Shown here: positions 33,880 to 45,838 of the stretch, piece after piece | How the letters are laid out: each line of letters opens with the position of its first letter | Numbering within the stretch: the stretch's first letter is position 1 | NCBI RefSeq assembly: GCF_033958435.1 | Contig: NC_134142.1 | Location: forward strand, 101,317,001 to 101,381,000 | Source: Carettochelys insculpta | Lineage: Eukaryota > Chordata > Testudines > Carettochelyidae | Length of the DNA stretch: 64,000 bases | Reading direction: 5' to 3' | The notes under the pieces: model-generated | Database searches by the model: none | The model's input: the letters and a program-made list of their open reading frames with translations, nothing else | Told to the model about the DNA's origin: nothing | Made by a program: the position numbers and the translations under genes

Positions 33880-34304
33880 GGTTATGTATATACTACAGCG
33901 ATCTTTCAAAAAGAAGTTCTTCTGGAAGATCTCTTCCAAAAAACTTACTTTGAAAGAGCACATCCACACATAAAAAAGGGGCTTGAAAGATCAATCTACT
34001 CTTTCAATAGTGTCCACACAGCCCCTGCTCTTTCGAAAGAACGGTCCAGGGTCGAAAAATCTGGCACCATGAGGACTGCTCCTTCAAAAACAAGGGCCTG
34101 TGGAGTGTCTACACACACTTTTTCTAAAGCAGCTTTCGAAAGAAGGCACTCTTCCTGATCTGGCAGTAGAAGAGGGCTTCTGGAAGAAGAGCCACTTTCT
34201 TTCAATTTCAGATCAAAAGAGCTCATTTTGTGTGTAGATACTCCACATGTTCTTAAGAAAAAGGACCAGATTTTCCGAAAGAACTTGCTAGTGTAGAAGC
34301 AGCC
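33880..34304. mobile_element. Harbinger-type MITE, diverged TCGAAA subgroup
   Basis: The right end reverse-complemented is GGCTGCTTCTACACTAGCAAG; the left end GGTTATGTATATACTACAGC is decayed. Inside are 'ctctttcgaaagaac', 'gctttcgaaagaagg', 'ccgaaagaac' and a near-palindromic 'gtgtctacacacac...tgtgtgtagatact' pair. Boundaries are approximate at left. The minus frame at 33996-34400 is not a gene. Confidence 0.7.
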
Positions 34305-34364
34305 CACCTGTTTAGGATTAAAGAAGAGAATTATTTCCCTGCTCTCGGATTGTAATAGTTGCTG

Positions 34365-34504
34365 TTTTACCAGCTTGCCAGACTTTCTGGTAAACCACAC
34401 CTTGGTTATAATTATGACTTAGTCATCACTCTTAATACACATTTCTTACATACACTGATCAGCAATATTCTTACGTAATGTGCTAGTTTTTAAGTGTGTA
34501 TTTT
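34365..34504 (-). repeat. 140-bp inverted repeat, right copy
   Basis: Reverse complement of 29059-29198 with about eight mismatches. A Harbinger-type MITE lies about 60 bp inside it and a hAT element about 20 bp outside it. Confidence 0.85.
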
Positions 34505-34523
34505 GTGTCACATTTGCTTAGAG

Positions 34524-34859
34524 CAGGGTTTCCCAAACTTTAGGTAGTTGGAAACGGTTTCTTTTCAGTACCCTTTTTTGCAGCCCAAAAATATAAATGC
34601 ATATAAAAAATGAATGAAAAATGAATGTATTTTCACTGTTTATTACTTATTCACAGTAATAATAGTACACAATGATATATATCTTGATATAAAATAGTCA
34701 AGTGCCTAAACTTATTGTTATTACCTTAATTATGTGGGAAAATACGAAATGTACCAAATTAATAGGATCATATGTGATAACTTGTATATTTTCTAAGGAC
34801 TGGTATTTTTTTTTCCAAGGACTGGTACTGGGCTGCAGACCACTCTTTGGGAAATGATG
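34524..34859. mobile_element. Non-autonomous hAT element with perfect 8-bp duplication
   Basis: Flanked by gcttagag at 34516-34523 and 34860-34867. The left end CAGGGTTTCCCAAACTTT and the right end reverse-complemented CATCATTTCCCAAAGAGTGG form an imperfect inverted repeat around TTTCCCAAA. The 336-bp body is AT-rich and non-coding. Confidence 0.88.
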
Positions 34860-34867
34860 GCTTAGAG

Positions 34868-36524
34868 GACTAACTAGGCTGATGATTTTGCCGCTCAGCA
34901 TTTGTAAAAGTATGTGGAGTGTTCCTATCCAAGATTTCAACTCAAGCTGGGCCAATTCCAAAGTCAAGGTCTCCAATTGTGAGCCTTAAAAAAAGATTGG
35001 TGTTTCTGAACAGAAACATTCCTCTCTTCCTTCTGCCATCCCAGCTTATTCATATGTATATTGTGCTTCATTCCAAATTCAAGCTGTTTCCCGGTGTCTA
35101 TTTCAACTGCCAGATGAAGGGCTACTGTTTGCAGCCTGACTTTCGGAATATTAACTTAAGGCAAAACAAAGAATTCAAGTTAGATTAATTATGCTTCATA
35201 GGGTAGCTACGCACAGAAACAAACAAACAAAGGGAACTGTAACCTTTTTGGACAAGTAACAGATCACCCATCATGCAGGCTGCTAGGTCTCTGATATTAT
35301 TATTTGCATGCAGATAAACAGTCTGTGCTTGTCTGGCACATTGATCAAGAGAAATCTGGCATGTGTTTTCTTGTGAATAATTAGGACAAACACTCAAAGC
35401 TGTGTTATTTCAAGGTAGCTTTTTATTAGGGCTGCATTGCTGTAAAGATTTGGAACTAGAATGGAATGGATGAAGGACTGAAGAAGCATATTGTTAAAAA
35501 AAAAAAAATCTCAGTAAGGCCAGCGGCTGAGCTAGATGATCTAATAGGATTTAGTTAGACGCAGTTTCCACACAAGCAAAGACTCACAATGCTACACTCT
35601 ACTTTGAAAACCCAGACATATATGAAAGAGTATTTCCCTATAATGGATCTTCCTCTTCCTCACTTTAAAGTTGTTTAAAATGCAGTGGTTTTTTGTGCCA
35701 GTACTTGCAAGTACTGAGTACTGGCACCTCAATAGCCCCAACTTTTTAAAAGCTATCATCAGAGTGGACTACATGACTGTCCCTATGCAAGTGTGTGTGA
35801 AAGCACAAGTGTGCACATGTGCACTCACATTTTGAGATGGGGTATTTGTTCCAACAATGGATGGAAGCAATATGAGTTGGAGATGAGCAAGAAGGCCCAG
35901 AGAAAAATCTGAGAATAGGGTCTGTTCCTGTTAGGACTGAAGCAAGAATCAGCACTGTCAAATTCCATGATTTTATAACATCTTGCAATATCGGGAGTTA
36001 CACAGAATCCCAGCCTTGGGAGTCCTACGAATGCATGAGATGCTTATGAAAAAGGAGGGTAATGGATGTAATTTCTAGAAGGTTGTTTTGTAAAAAGGAG
36101 GCTACAAAAGTGTCAAACTGCACTTCAGAGGTTCAAAATGCAGAAAGTAAATAAAATCTTCCAACTCTTTAAAAATAAAACATTCTGAAGCCAGTTGAAT
36201 GACTATGGGGCTTGACTCACGCTTCTTGAATGCATTGGGTTGACAATACTGCTGCTTTAGGAAAGACCCACCATAGGTCTTAGTCGGGAACGTGGATTTT
36301 TTGGGTTGGCAGCCACTGACCCACAGAAAAGTCAGTTGGCCACATGAAAGTGAAAAGCAAAATAAAATAAAATAATAACATACAAAACCCTTGTTCATGT
36401 GGCCCCTGACTGAGACACCTCACAATCCAGCACTATGGGCAGGAGAGTTGAAAGGGGAGGGTTGTGAGGTTTAGGGCTTCATCCAGGCCATCTTAAATCT
36501 TCTGGAGGCCTGAGGTAGGACCAA
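34868..36524. other. Non-genic DNA with a repeat fragment
   Basis: At 35682-35727 'cagtggttttttgtgccagtac...gtactggcacctc' resembles the left end of the small hAT-like element at 52910, here without a detectable right end. Otherwise unrecognised. Confidence 0.4.
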
Positions 36525-36529
36525 ACTGG

Positions 36530-36745
36530 GGGGAGGGGAGAGTTCAGGGTTCAGTGTGTGCGAGGGGACTTAAGGGGAGCAGGTGTGGGGGTATGGCGTC
36601 TAGATGGGAGGGAGGGTACAGGAACAGGCTGAGGGTGAGGGCCCGGCCAGTAGGGAGGGTGCAGGAGCAGGTTGGGAGGGAGTGTGCAGGAGCAGGCTGA
36701 GGGTGGGGATCTGGGCAGAAGGTGGGGTGCAGGTAGGGATGGGAA
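36530..36745. repeat. G-rich minisatellite-like block
   Basis: About three irregular copies of 'gggagggtgcaggagcaggctgagggtggggatctgggc' style text. The plus strand is G-rich, giving long proline-rich frames on minus that are not genes. Probably the interior of a degenerate DNA transposon whose ends I cannot place. Confidence 0.6.
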
Positions 36746-37213
36746 GCAACCAACAAACAAGCATAATCTACTAAATCAGAATGATTACAGTTGATAGCGG
36801 TGCATGAGTCATTGGGTAGAGAAGTTCCCAGATCTGGCTAAATTCTAATTTATGGCTGGGGCTTTCCAGAAGGAAAAAAAAAATCCCCAGTTACCAGAAG
36901 GCTTGTGATCAAATAAGGGGAGTTGGTATTACTGATATCTAGTCAGTTTCAGAAAGTGAGTCAATAGTTTCACATCTTACACCTATGGGCAGGACTGCTC
37001 TGCACCCATGTATCCCTCTCAGGCTCCCCGGGCTACAGGGACCTGCCAACAGTGGTATGAAGCTCACAGCTGGAAGCTCACTATCCCCATTGTGCTGCCA
37101 GTGGTGGCAGTGGGGGTCCCCAGTGGATTTTAGATCAACTGGGGGTGGCAGGCAGGGCTGGGGGATGTTGGCAGGGGGAGGAGCATGGGGCTCAGGAGAC
37201 AGGCCCAGGAGAC

Positions 37214-37425
37214 ATAGAATCATAGAGGTTATTAACTCCAGCCTCCTGCCTAAAGCAGGAACAACCCTAAATAAATCACCCCAGGCAGGACTTTATCAAG
37301 CCAGGACTTAAAGCCCCTATGGATGAAGATTCCACCACCTCTTTAGGTAATGCATTCCAGTGCTTCACCACCCTCCTGGTGAAATAGTTTCTCCCCCAGA
37401 GAGCCCTGCCAGAGTGAGCTCCTCA
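37214..37425 (-). mobile_element. CR1 LINE 3' end fragment
   Basis: Starts 'catagaatcatagagg', the CR1 tail repeat in reverse, followed by 'gattccaccacctctttagg' and 'attccagtgcttcaccaccctcctggtgaaatag', characteristic of CR1 3' ends. 5' truncated. Confidence 0.8.
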
Positions 37426-37684
37426 CTGACCTTCTAGGAGGATCTGAGGACTGGCACTGGCCCTAAAGTAAATGGAGTTTGAGATCACTGGACTAGAAGC
37501 TTTTGGGTGTTGTTATTTAGCTTCCTGTTCACTGACTTCCCTGTGAGCAAAACAGTGACTGTATTTTTATTTAGAACAGATGATCAACAAAGATGACTGC
37601 AACTTGTTGGGAGAAAGCTTAGTGAGGGTATATCTTCTCTACAGGGAAGATCGACCCTGCCATGGTCAATCCTCCAGAGTGCAA

Positions 37685-38150
37685 TCACAGAATCACAGGG
37701 CTGGAAGAGACCTCAGGAGGTCATCTAGTCCAGCCCCCTGCTTCAAGCAGCATCAACCCCAACTATGTCATCCCAGCCAGGACGTTGTCCAGCCGGGACT
37801 TAAAACCTTCAAGGGATGGAGAATCCACCACCTCTCTAGGCAACACATTCCAATGCATCACCACCCGCCTGGTGAAGTAGTTTTTCCCAATATCTAACCT
37901 ACACCTCTCTCTCTTCAACTTCAGGCCATTACTCCTTATTCTGCCATCTGACACCACTGAGAACAGTTTCCCACCCTCCTTTTTAGAGCTCCCCTTCAGG
38001 AAGTTGAAGGCTGCTATTAAATCACCTCTAACTCTTCTTTTCTGTAAACTAAACAAGCCCAAATCCCTCAGCCTATCCTCATAGGTCCTGTGCTCCAGAC
38101 CCTGAATCATTTTTGTTGCCCTTCGCTGAACGTGCTCCAGCAAATCCAGG
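37685..38150 (-). mobile_element. CR1 LINE 3' end with ORF2 C-terminus
   Basis: The tail 'atcacagaatcacagggctgg' at left is followed on minus by the ORF2 C-terminal region: RRATKMIQGLEHRTYEDRL, LGLFSLQKRRVRGDLI, NYFTRRVVMHWNVLPREVV and SLEGFKSRLD. The minus frame is open from 38269 to 37763 but only the part after about 38150 is CR1. Better preserved than the 15953 copy. 5' truncated before the reverse-transcriptase core. Confidence 0.88.
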
Positions 38151-40879
38151 CAATGTAGTGTGCCTGGTAGGAATGTGCTAAATTGAAGTTCTGCACCAGA
38201 AGTAAGGGAAGTCAACTGGAGCAAACACTCCCGTTGATCTCCCTCAGTGAAGACGGAGCAGAAACCCAAATTGAGCTATGTAATTAATACAGCTGGAAAT
38301 GTTGCAAATGTTAATTCAACCTTCTGCTGTAATGCAGACCTGCCCTAAGATCACTATAAATTCATGGTGAAAAAAACAGTCAGACAATTAGAGGAAGTGA
38401 AATTGCAAATATTGCTGTAAAAACCCATTTGTTCTGCTTTTCTTTTTAAAACAAAAATGCCCAATTAGCTACACTTTTGACTCACAACATAATGCCCGAA
38501 TTTAGAGATCACTGCAAAAGAATTTGGGGATACATTAGATGACCTTGTTCCAGACTAGTATGATGGAAAGTGATGAGTCAAATGAGTCAGGGTTGGTATC
38601 TGACCAACGTAATTCATTTAATCCTGTAGTTATCCTGGGGGGAAGGGTATGGGAAGCATTCCTTCAGACACAAGTATGGTGAAAGAATCACTAATTAACA
38701 AAAGCAGTGGGGTGGGGATTATTTTGCAATGCTAGTTAGTTTACTGGAAGGGCTGAGTTACAGTGGAAGCAAAGTCTACAGAGCAGGAAATGGGTGGGTT
38801 GCTTGGTGATAAAATGCAGACTGAAAGGCAACAGGGTAAACCTTTACTGCTTATAAATTCCACCCATAATAAAAATAGATAATCACCACCACCAGTCACT
38901 AAGCTAAGATTTGGTGTCACAGAGGTGTTTAGGGTAGAGCTTTAAACTCAAGATGCCTCTAGGTCTGGAAAAGATAAGTGTATGGCAGATAGTGACAGTG
39001 AAGGTTTGGTCACTGTCAAATCAACAATGCTCTTGGTTTATCTGTAGTATTTCAAGCCCCTTGTTTTACTGCGATCCCAATCTCTATTTCTGATTTCCAT
39101 CAATAAAGTCTGTGTTCTACTAACATCTGTGTGAAATACTGTCTGCCTCCAGAAATGACCCCTGTAGCCAAAGGTGGCAATGTTTTCTAATTCCTTGTGA
39201 TCTGGTCTCTTAATATTAAAGACTACATCATCTGTCTAACCATTTCTAAATCATTGAATTCCACTTTTGTGTCTAAACATTAGCTCAAAAGCTTCCCTCA
39301 GTGACAACAAGGCTCCTTTCAGGAAAAAATGAAGCTGAGGAGTGGAGAAATTAGACGATGTTACACAAGTGAGTGTTCTTCATTGCTGATTCTGAGTGAC
39401 TCTTTGCTATGTAAGCTGATCATTGCGGCACAGTAAACTTATACTAGTTAGTAAAGAGTTCCTAGCAGTCCTTAGAAATCACCTGTTACTGCACATATGC
39501 ATTTTGCAGCCTGCCTCTACACTTCAGCTCTCTGGCAATAGCTGTTGCATGAAAGATACTTTATTTCCTCTGGGTCTGATCCAATGGAAAGATTTCAGCA
39601 GACTTGGGATCAGGCTCTGCCTAGATACACATATGTTCGTATACCTAGTCAAGAAAATGGATTTGGCTGTGTGTATTTAGACAGCTAAAACACAGCACCG
39701 TTTTTACACTGATCCCAAATGGGCAGATACAAATTTTGAAATTCTTAGCTAATTTACCACCATAAAAATGCATTACTAAAAAGATTCAGTCTCATGTTGC
39801 TACTATTACAAAATGAATAATTGCCTACATTTTTGTAAGATATTAGGTTAGGATCCTATTTCTCATAAATCTAAAGGCTTGTATTCACAGAAGTTTCTCT
39901 CACTTCACAGCAGAGTTGAGGTGGAAAAGTAACACAATTATTGAACAGCTTATGAGGCCAAGGGAAATATCTGCTCTCTGTGCACTGGTGTGAATCCAGA
40001 ATAGCTACGGTAGATTCAGAGTAGCTAGTAACTTCACCAAAGCTGTTCTGGATTTACCATAGAGCACAGCTATTTCAGCGACACCTCCCACCAGTACCAT
40101 GTGATTGGTTTTACTGATAACAGGAGCCCCAATTATACCAACAGATCATTTGCAAAAGGCAAGCTGGATTTGGTGGTTGCTAACAGTGTAGAGTGAAATA
40201 GCCCAAAGGATAGCCGAATTGAGATAAACAGCCTTTTTACTTAGGCTAAGCATTCAGTTCTCACCAGTGACCAACAGTCAATACTACAAAAGAGCCCTTT
40301 CAGTGAACTACGTGAAACAAATCAATGGCCAGTCCAATTGTTATTAGACAGGTATAATTTGTCAGCTTCGTATTTGACACTTCTTGGCATCCTTGCCTGA
40401 AGTCTCATTGCAGTAGGCAGGACTAAATAAAGCATGGAGAAAACTTAATGCTTTCTACCCCTTTGAGGAGGTCATATCAGGCTCTGACTGAGGTATAGCA
40501 GTCTGATTGTACAGAGATGCTTGTGCTGTGACTCTCCATGCTGTACTCACTCTTTGCTAAAAAGAGGACCTGGTCTTTGAGGGAATGCCTGCGCTTCAAC
40601 CTTGGGTGTTAATCATAGTTTTAAGGGACAGACCCACTTTAGCTTTGACTTAAGCAGTGCAGTGAGGGCAGTACAATCCCCTCATACGTTTGGTATTTGT
40701 ACTCTGGCAACAAGCCCCTCCTGTTGTTCCCCTTGACAGAGTTACACTCTACCTTTAGCACACTAATGTAATGCCATGCAGACCCTGGTTATCTGTGGGT
40801 GTAACTGAACCTGGAACTTCTGGACCTTAGTGGATAAGCCTCTACTGCCCCAGCTACAAGCAAGCAGGCTATTAAGTAA
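38151..40879. other. Non-genic DNA
   Basis: No gene, SINE or DNA transposon with readable ends in about 2.7 kb. Confidence 0.45.
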
Positions 40880-41228
40880 GATTATGCCTAGATTAGAATG
40901 ATCTGTCGACAGAAGTTTTTGTCAGAAGATATTTTCTGACAGAACTTCTGTCAAGAGATCACAACCAGACAGCAAAGCAGGTCGCTCTCTTGATCTGCTC
41001 TGTTGACAGAGAGCGGCCAGGCTGCCCAGCTGCTCTCTCAACAAAACGGCCACCTGGAACACCATCACACAGGGGCACCTGGCCAGCAATCCCTTCCAGA
41101 AGCCCCAGTGAGATGCACCCTTAAAGGGTCCCCCCAGCACCCATTTCCTGCCCATGCAAAGGAGTGCCCACTTCCATGAGGGACAGCACAGCTGCTGGAG
41201 CAGGGCGTTGATGCTTGCTGAGAGACAC

Positions 41229-41600
41229 AGTGCTTTCCATTCGGCCATGGTACCAGAGCTAACCCCAGGCTTGCACTGGCCCCATCCAAACGTGCTTCAG
41301 CACCTGCTGCACCTCCTGATGGCCATCCTCCTCTTCCTCTGGTAGGGCAAGCCAGACACCACCTTTGAGGAACTCGCCATTGCTGCTGCATGGTCCCACG
41401 TGTGCCCACCTCCCTCGATGCACAGGTGGATCTAGAGGTACCACACCAGTTCCAAATGTTGGGCCCAGCTGGTCATGGGGCAGTGGGATGACTAGCAGTG
41501 GCTCCAGAACTTCTGTGTGCAGAAAAATACCTTCCTGGACCTCTGTGCCTGGTTTGCCCCCGCCCTCTGGGGACAGGACTGCATAACAGCGGCTCTCCTG
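41229..41600 (+). pseudogene. Transposase N-terminal remnant of the older Harbinger
   Basis: Near 41466-41570 the plus strand reads AQLVMGQWDD, stop (41493-41495), QWLQNFCVQKNTFLDLCAWFAPALW. This aligns with LVLGEWDDDR...LRNFRMSRQTFLELCQWLTPAL of the transposase at 9365-10705. Aromatic and leucine positions are kept while most other residues differ, so the two elements belong to different subfamilies. No catalytic residues remain. Boundaries are approximate. Confidence 0.65.
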
Positions 41601-41989
41601 TGAGGCTGCAGCAGGCTCGTGTCCATGCCTGGGAGATGTCTAATGGGTCTGGGTGGCACACACTACCTTGCAGGTGGCTCAACATGGTGAGACCACAGCA
41701 CAGGGTTCTGCCCAAGCTGGCCAGGTGATGCTCCCAGCACATCCCAGCTCCAACCATCTCTTGCACTGTGGGGTGTGCAACACACAGGATACCCACCAGT
41801 GAGACCCTCGCCCAGCTTTGAGAATGCTCTGGAGGTGGCCTGGCTGGTGGGGACTGACTTCAGGACAATCATGAGAATGCTGCTGGTGGCCTTCAAGTCC
41901 AGGTTTGGTGAGGTTGGCTCTTGGAGCACTACTTCTCCTTTGAGGACTCTGACTGTGGGATGGCAGGGGGGCCTCTGGTGACATATTGA

Positions 41990-42380
41990 GGAGGCTCTGC
42001 AGAAGTGATGTGTTCCCCCCCCCCCAGGATCTGGTGCAGCTTCCTGTAGGGACAAGTGGCTGTTCCTGCCCCCAGAGTGTCACCTGGTGTTACAGGCCCA
42101 GGCATAGCCCTGCCAGAGCTCCTTAACTTTTGCCTGTACCTGCTCCATGCTCTGGGTGGGGTGGCCCCATTCTGTGTGGGCAATGACCATCCAGGAGTTG
42201 GTGGGAGCATTACGCCGCTTAGTTTTGATGTCAAGGAGGGTCTCCTCATCACCCCATGGGTCCAAAAGGGCCTGGACCTCAGGCCCAGTCTAGGATAAGG
42301 CCCAGCGCTCGGTGCCCCAGGGTGGCTCCTGGGACTCCTCAGCGTCTTCTGGTGCTTGCTGCTCAGCCATCTGGGAAGGT
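41990..42380 (-). pseudogene. Myb/SANT-like remnant of the older Harbinger
   Basis: The minus strand reads DPWGDEETLLDI (near 42260-42228) and then MEQVQAKVKELWQGYAWA (near 42150-42095). This is the same domain layout as LGLWSEEEVLQV...VRSKVKELRQGYPRA in the 9007-13395 gene. The region between is shortened, with the middle helix degraded, and a stop follows at CNTR. It is a decayed DNA-binding partner of the element's transposase. Confidence 0.7.
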
Positions 42381-42764
42381 TTGGTCTCAGGCAGTGGCTG
42401 TGAGGGCATGGGGGACTGCTATATGTAGTTCTGTTGCTTCCAAGCTCTCAGCTTCCTGTCACAGGGTTTCCCAGGATCTCTGCAGCTTTAAAAAAGGCTA
42501 GAGGCAGGCACCATAGAGCACTGATTGCTGTGGATTGGGTGTCCCCTGGGGCACCTGGAGGCCTTTTCTGTCAACAGAAGGCCCCCTGGAATGTCCAGAC
42601 TGTCTTCCTGTTGACAGATCTCTATCGACAGAGGCATTATGGGGAGTGGAATAGGACTGTCGACAAAACTGATGTGGTCTGTGGATTCACTGTCAACAGA
42701 ATGCCTTGGGAATCTGGATGCTCTGCCAGTTTTGTCAACAAAACCCTCTAATGTAGGCATAACC

Positions 42765-45731
42765 TAGGCTGTAGAGCAGACTATTTTCTCAGTGCCACTA
42801 CATTGAATGCTACAACACACCCAGATTGTGTGGGGGTTACACTAGTACATGTTTCCTCAAGATGGGACTTAACACTTCCACCTCAGTGTGAAGACAGAAG
42901 TGCACTGTCCATCTAACTCTGTTCTCCCTGGATTACATTCAGTTTTTTGAGTATCCATGCAATACAGATGTATGTTTGGAAACATGCTTTTCTATACCTA
43001 CTATTCTCAGATAAAAATCACGTAAGATTTATTAGCAGGACTCCTAGAACAAGTGTTTCCTAGATCCAGGAAAAAATATCTCAGCTGCAAACATCAACTG
43101 AAGGTAATTAATGAGGGAGAGTACACAGAAAACCATTACAATGGCCTCCCAAATAAAGTCTGCTCCACTGCACAGTAGTATATAGAAAGAACTAAGCATA
43201 TATTATTCACAGATTGATCTTTCTAAACCCTCTTAAAAGAGAGGGGGTTTAAAGAGCTGTTTTCAACGTAGGGTCTTTCAAAGAAATGTGTGTGGTTACT
43301 GACAAGTGCAACTACTAGAAGTGGGATTCTCTCAACATGCCCACAGCATAAACAGAACATATCACCCACTCCAACAAGACCACAGAGCTAAAAAATGACC
43401 ACCTGCTGGGCTCTTTCCCTGCTGTCAAGAAACAAACATGCTGTCACACCACAAACATTGCTTAAATTACACTTAAAACTTTTCTATTTGTTTCAACTCT
43501 CCTGGGTGGGGCATCTATTCTTCCATTTAATTCCTCTTGGCACTTCTCTGAGAGACTCTTTGAACCAGGCTGAAATTTTATTCTTTGGAGACATAAGTTA
43601 AACAAGCAATGCAGGGTTTAATTAGTAAGCATGCAATTATTAGAGACAGATTGTGACTGGTCATGCAGAAGTGCTAAAAGAAGGCAGGGAGGGTCAGAGA
43701 CAAGCACCTGCCAAGCATGCTGAGCTTAAGGGGAGTGTTAGGGCTGCCACCTCTGCCAAACAACCTGAAGGGCACATGGCAAGGCAAAGCCAAGGTCCCA
43801 AGCCCCAGTCTACACCATCTGGCAGATTCAGAGAGACAAGGAAGAGGGACACATGCTGGTTCTCCAGAAGGTGATAAAGAAGCCATTCTAAGCGTGCTCC
43901 TCCAGCCACCGTGATATCTGACTGTATGCTGTATAAGCATAATGTCTATCTAGTGCAATACTTCCCCACACTCTCTGAATGGTGGAGTAACTCTCAAGGC
44001 CACAGTCAATTATTTACATTCAGATTCTTTTCCCACTCTAGCCCCATTTAAAAAAGAATGCTTCTGTCTTCTAGAACTTTCTCTTATTGAGTTCATAAGA
44101 TGTCCAAGAGAGCAGAAGAATACAGCCCACCCCCATACATTGGAAAGGTTCTGTTCCAGATCCCACATCAGCAATGAAGGCCTTCCGTTTCTAGCAGCCA
44201 CGCAATACAGAACAGAGGGGAGGCAGAACAGTAGAATTCAAGGAATCTCTTCCCCTGGATCCCCACATTATGTGCCTCTCTATCCCCAGAGTGGGAGGGC
44301 AGGGAGAGTGGGAAGGAAACACTCAAACCTCTACACCAGTCTCCTCTGGCAATATCAGGAAACCAGGAGCTGGACAATATAAGCATCCTAACTATACCCC
44401 ACTATTGAAGGGACTTGCTTTTCCAGGAGGATTCACACACACACACAAAACAGCTAATGATCAGACAGAGAGTCTTGAACCAAAAAATGATTTCAAAATA
44501 CCAACTTGGGGTAGGTACTGAGCACTGCAGCATGACTCAGCATGACAGCCAGATTGTGTGAAGCAGCTTTGCAAAAAAGGTGGTTATTCCACCCTGAGGT
44601 CAAGTTAACAGTCACAAAACTTGTGGGGGGATCAATACACACACACACAGGACAAAAAGTTTGCAGTGGTAAATCAAACAGACCTTTGTTGACGCTAATA
44701 ATCTTAATAAATGTGCAGCTTCAACTAACTACACAGGAGAGAAAGGGGGATCCCAGCCACAGCAGCTCTGCCCAACCAACCCCAACTGTTGAATAACTGA
44801 GGCAGGGGTGGGGGAGAAACCAGCTTGATAGCATCAGCTCACTTAATGTTCTTGCAAAATAAAGCCACTGATTACTTTTGCACAAGCCACAAATCAAGCC
44901 CAATTTGACTGCTTTTTTCTTTCGTACTATTACAAAAAGAAATCTTTTGATGAAAGGAGTGAAGCTGATGTAGTATATCCGAATTTAGCTAAGTATTTGA
45001 TGTCATGTCACAGACAACTTCAAATTTAATTCAAATGGCTTGGATGTGAACACTTTCACTTTGATTGCAAACTGGCTGATGGGCTACAAACAAAGAGTAA
45101 TCACAATACTTTAGAATGTTCATGAGCAACAGCATGTGGGTGCCAGAAGAATAGGAGATAGGTCTGACAAGACCTAACATCTGTATTAATTATGTGAACT
45201 GCAAACTTTTGGGGACCGGGCCCCAGGTTCTATCACCTAGGCTACCTGATTTCCCATCACCACAGACCCAGAATCCTTGGCGTGTGCTGGCAAACAATAC
45301 ATTAAAATAAGTTCTAAAAATAGGAGGAGAGACTCTCAAAACAAAAAATCTTGCAGCTTTACAACATGCACACAATCGCTATTGGGATACAGTTTACCTT
45401 TTGATAAAACTCACTGAAATAATTGGGGTAAGACCAAATATGCCTGTTGGGTAATTTTTCTAAAGATGTCATATAAACGTCACAGAAGTACATGACCACA
45501 GGAATATCAGCACCATATTAGCTTGATCTAGTCTGTATAACATTTGTGTCAAAAATGAGAACATTCATCTTCTGGGCAACAGCTAATAATCTATTCTGTC
45601 AGCATGGACCTGCTTTGTAGCAGGTATTACACGTAAGATAACTGAACTAGTTTCTGTGACTGTAAGGGTGGATGAGTTAGTTCTTTTAAACTTAAATTTA
45701 GTGAATTTGTGCATGCTGCTGTTAATTACTT
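42765..45731. other. Non-genic DNA
   Basis: No gene recognised. Short CA runs at about 44434-44449 and 44636-44650. Open frames near 43653-43940 and 44140-44796 lack recognisable domains. Confidence 0.4.
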
Positions 45732-45734
45732 TTT

Positions 45735-45838
45735 ACCCACAAAAACTCATGACCTAATAAATGTGTTAGTCTCTAAGGTGCCACAGGACTGCTTGTTATT
45801 TTGAAAGTTACAGGATAACATGGCTATCCCGACACATT
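45735..45838 (+). mobile_element. 5'-truncated copy of the fold-back retroposon family
   Basis: 'cccacaaaaactcatgacctaataaatgtgttagtctctaaggtgccacaggactgcttg...tacaggataacatggctatcc' carries the family 3' end seen at 59111-59219 and 13908-14041. It is a single arm, not folded back, beginning at the CCCAC strand of the conserved hairpin. Confidence 0.65.

Larger units (their letters stand above)
40880..42764. mobile_element. Older Harbinger element, TGTCGACAGA subgroup, with gene remnants
   Basis: Left end GATTATGCCTAGATTAGA and right end reverse-complemented GGTTATGCCTACATTAGA, flanked by taa and tag. Subterminal motifs include 'ctgtcgacagaag' at left and 'tttctgtcaacagaa', 'tatcgacagagg' and 'ctgtcgacaaaac' at right. 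Internally it holds a transposase N-terminal remnant on plus and a Myb/SANT-like remnant on minus, in the same convergent order as in 9007-13395. The DDE catalytic part is not seen, so the middle has been deleted or is unrecognisable. A 10-C run lies near 42014-42027. Confidence 0.8.

Noticed and set aside
36530..36745. Proline-rich minus-strand frames
   Set aside because: Produced by a G-rich minisatellite-like block; two overlapping frames translate the same repeat.
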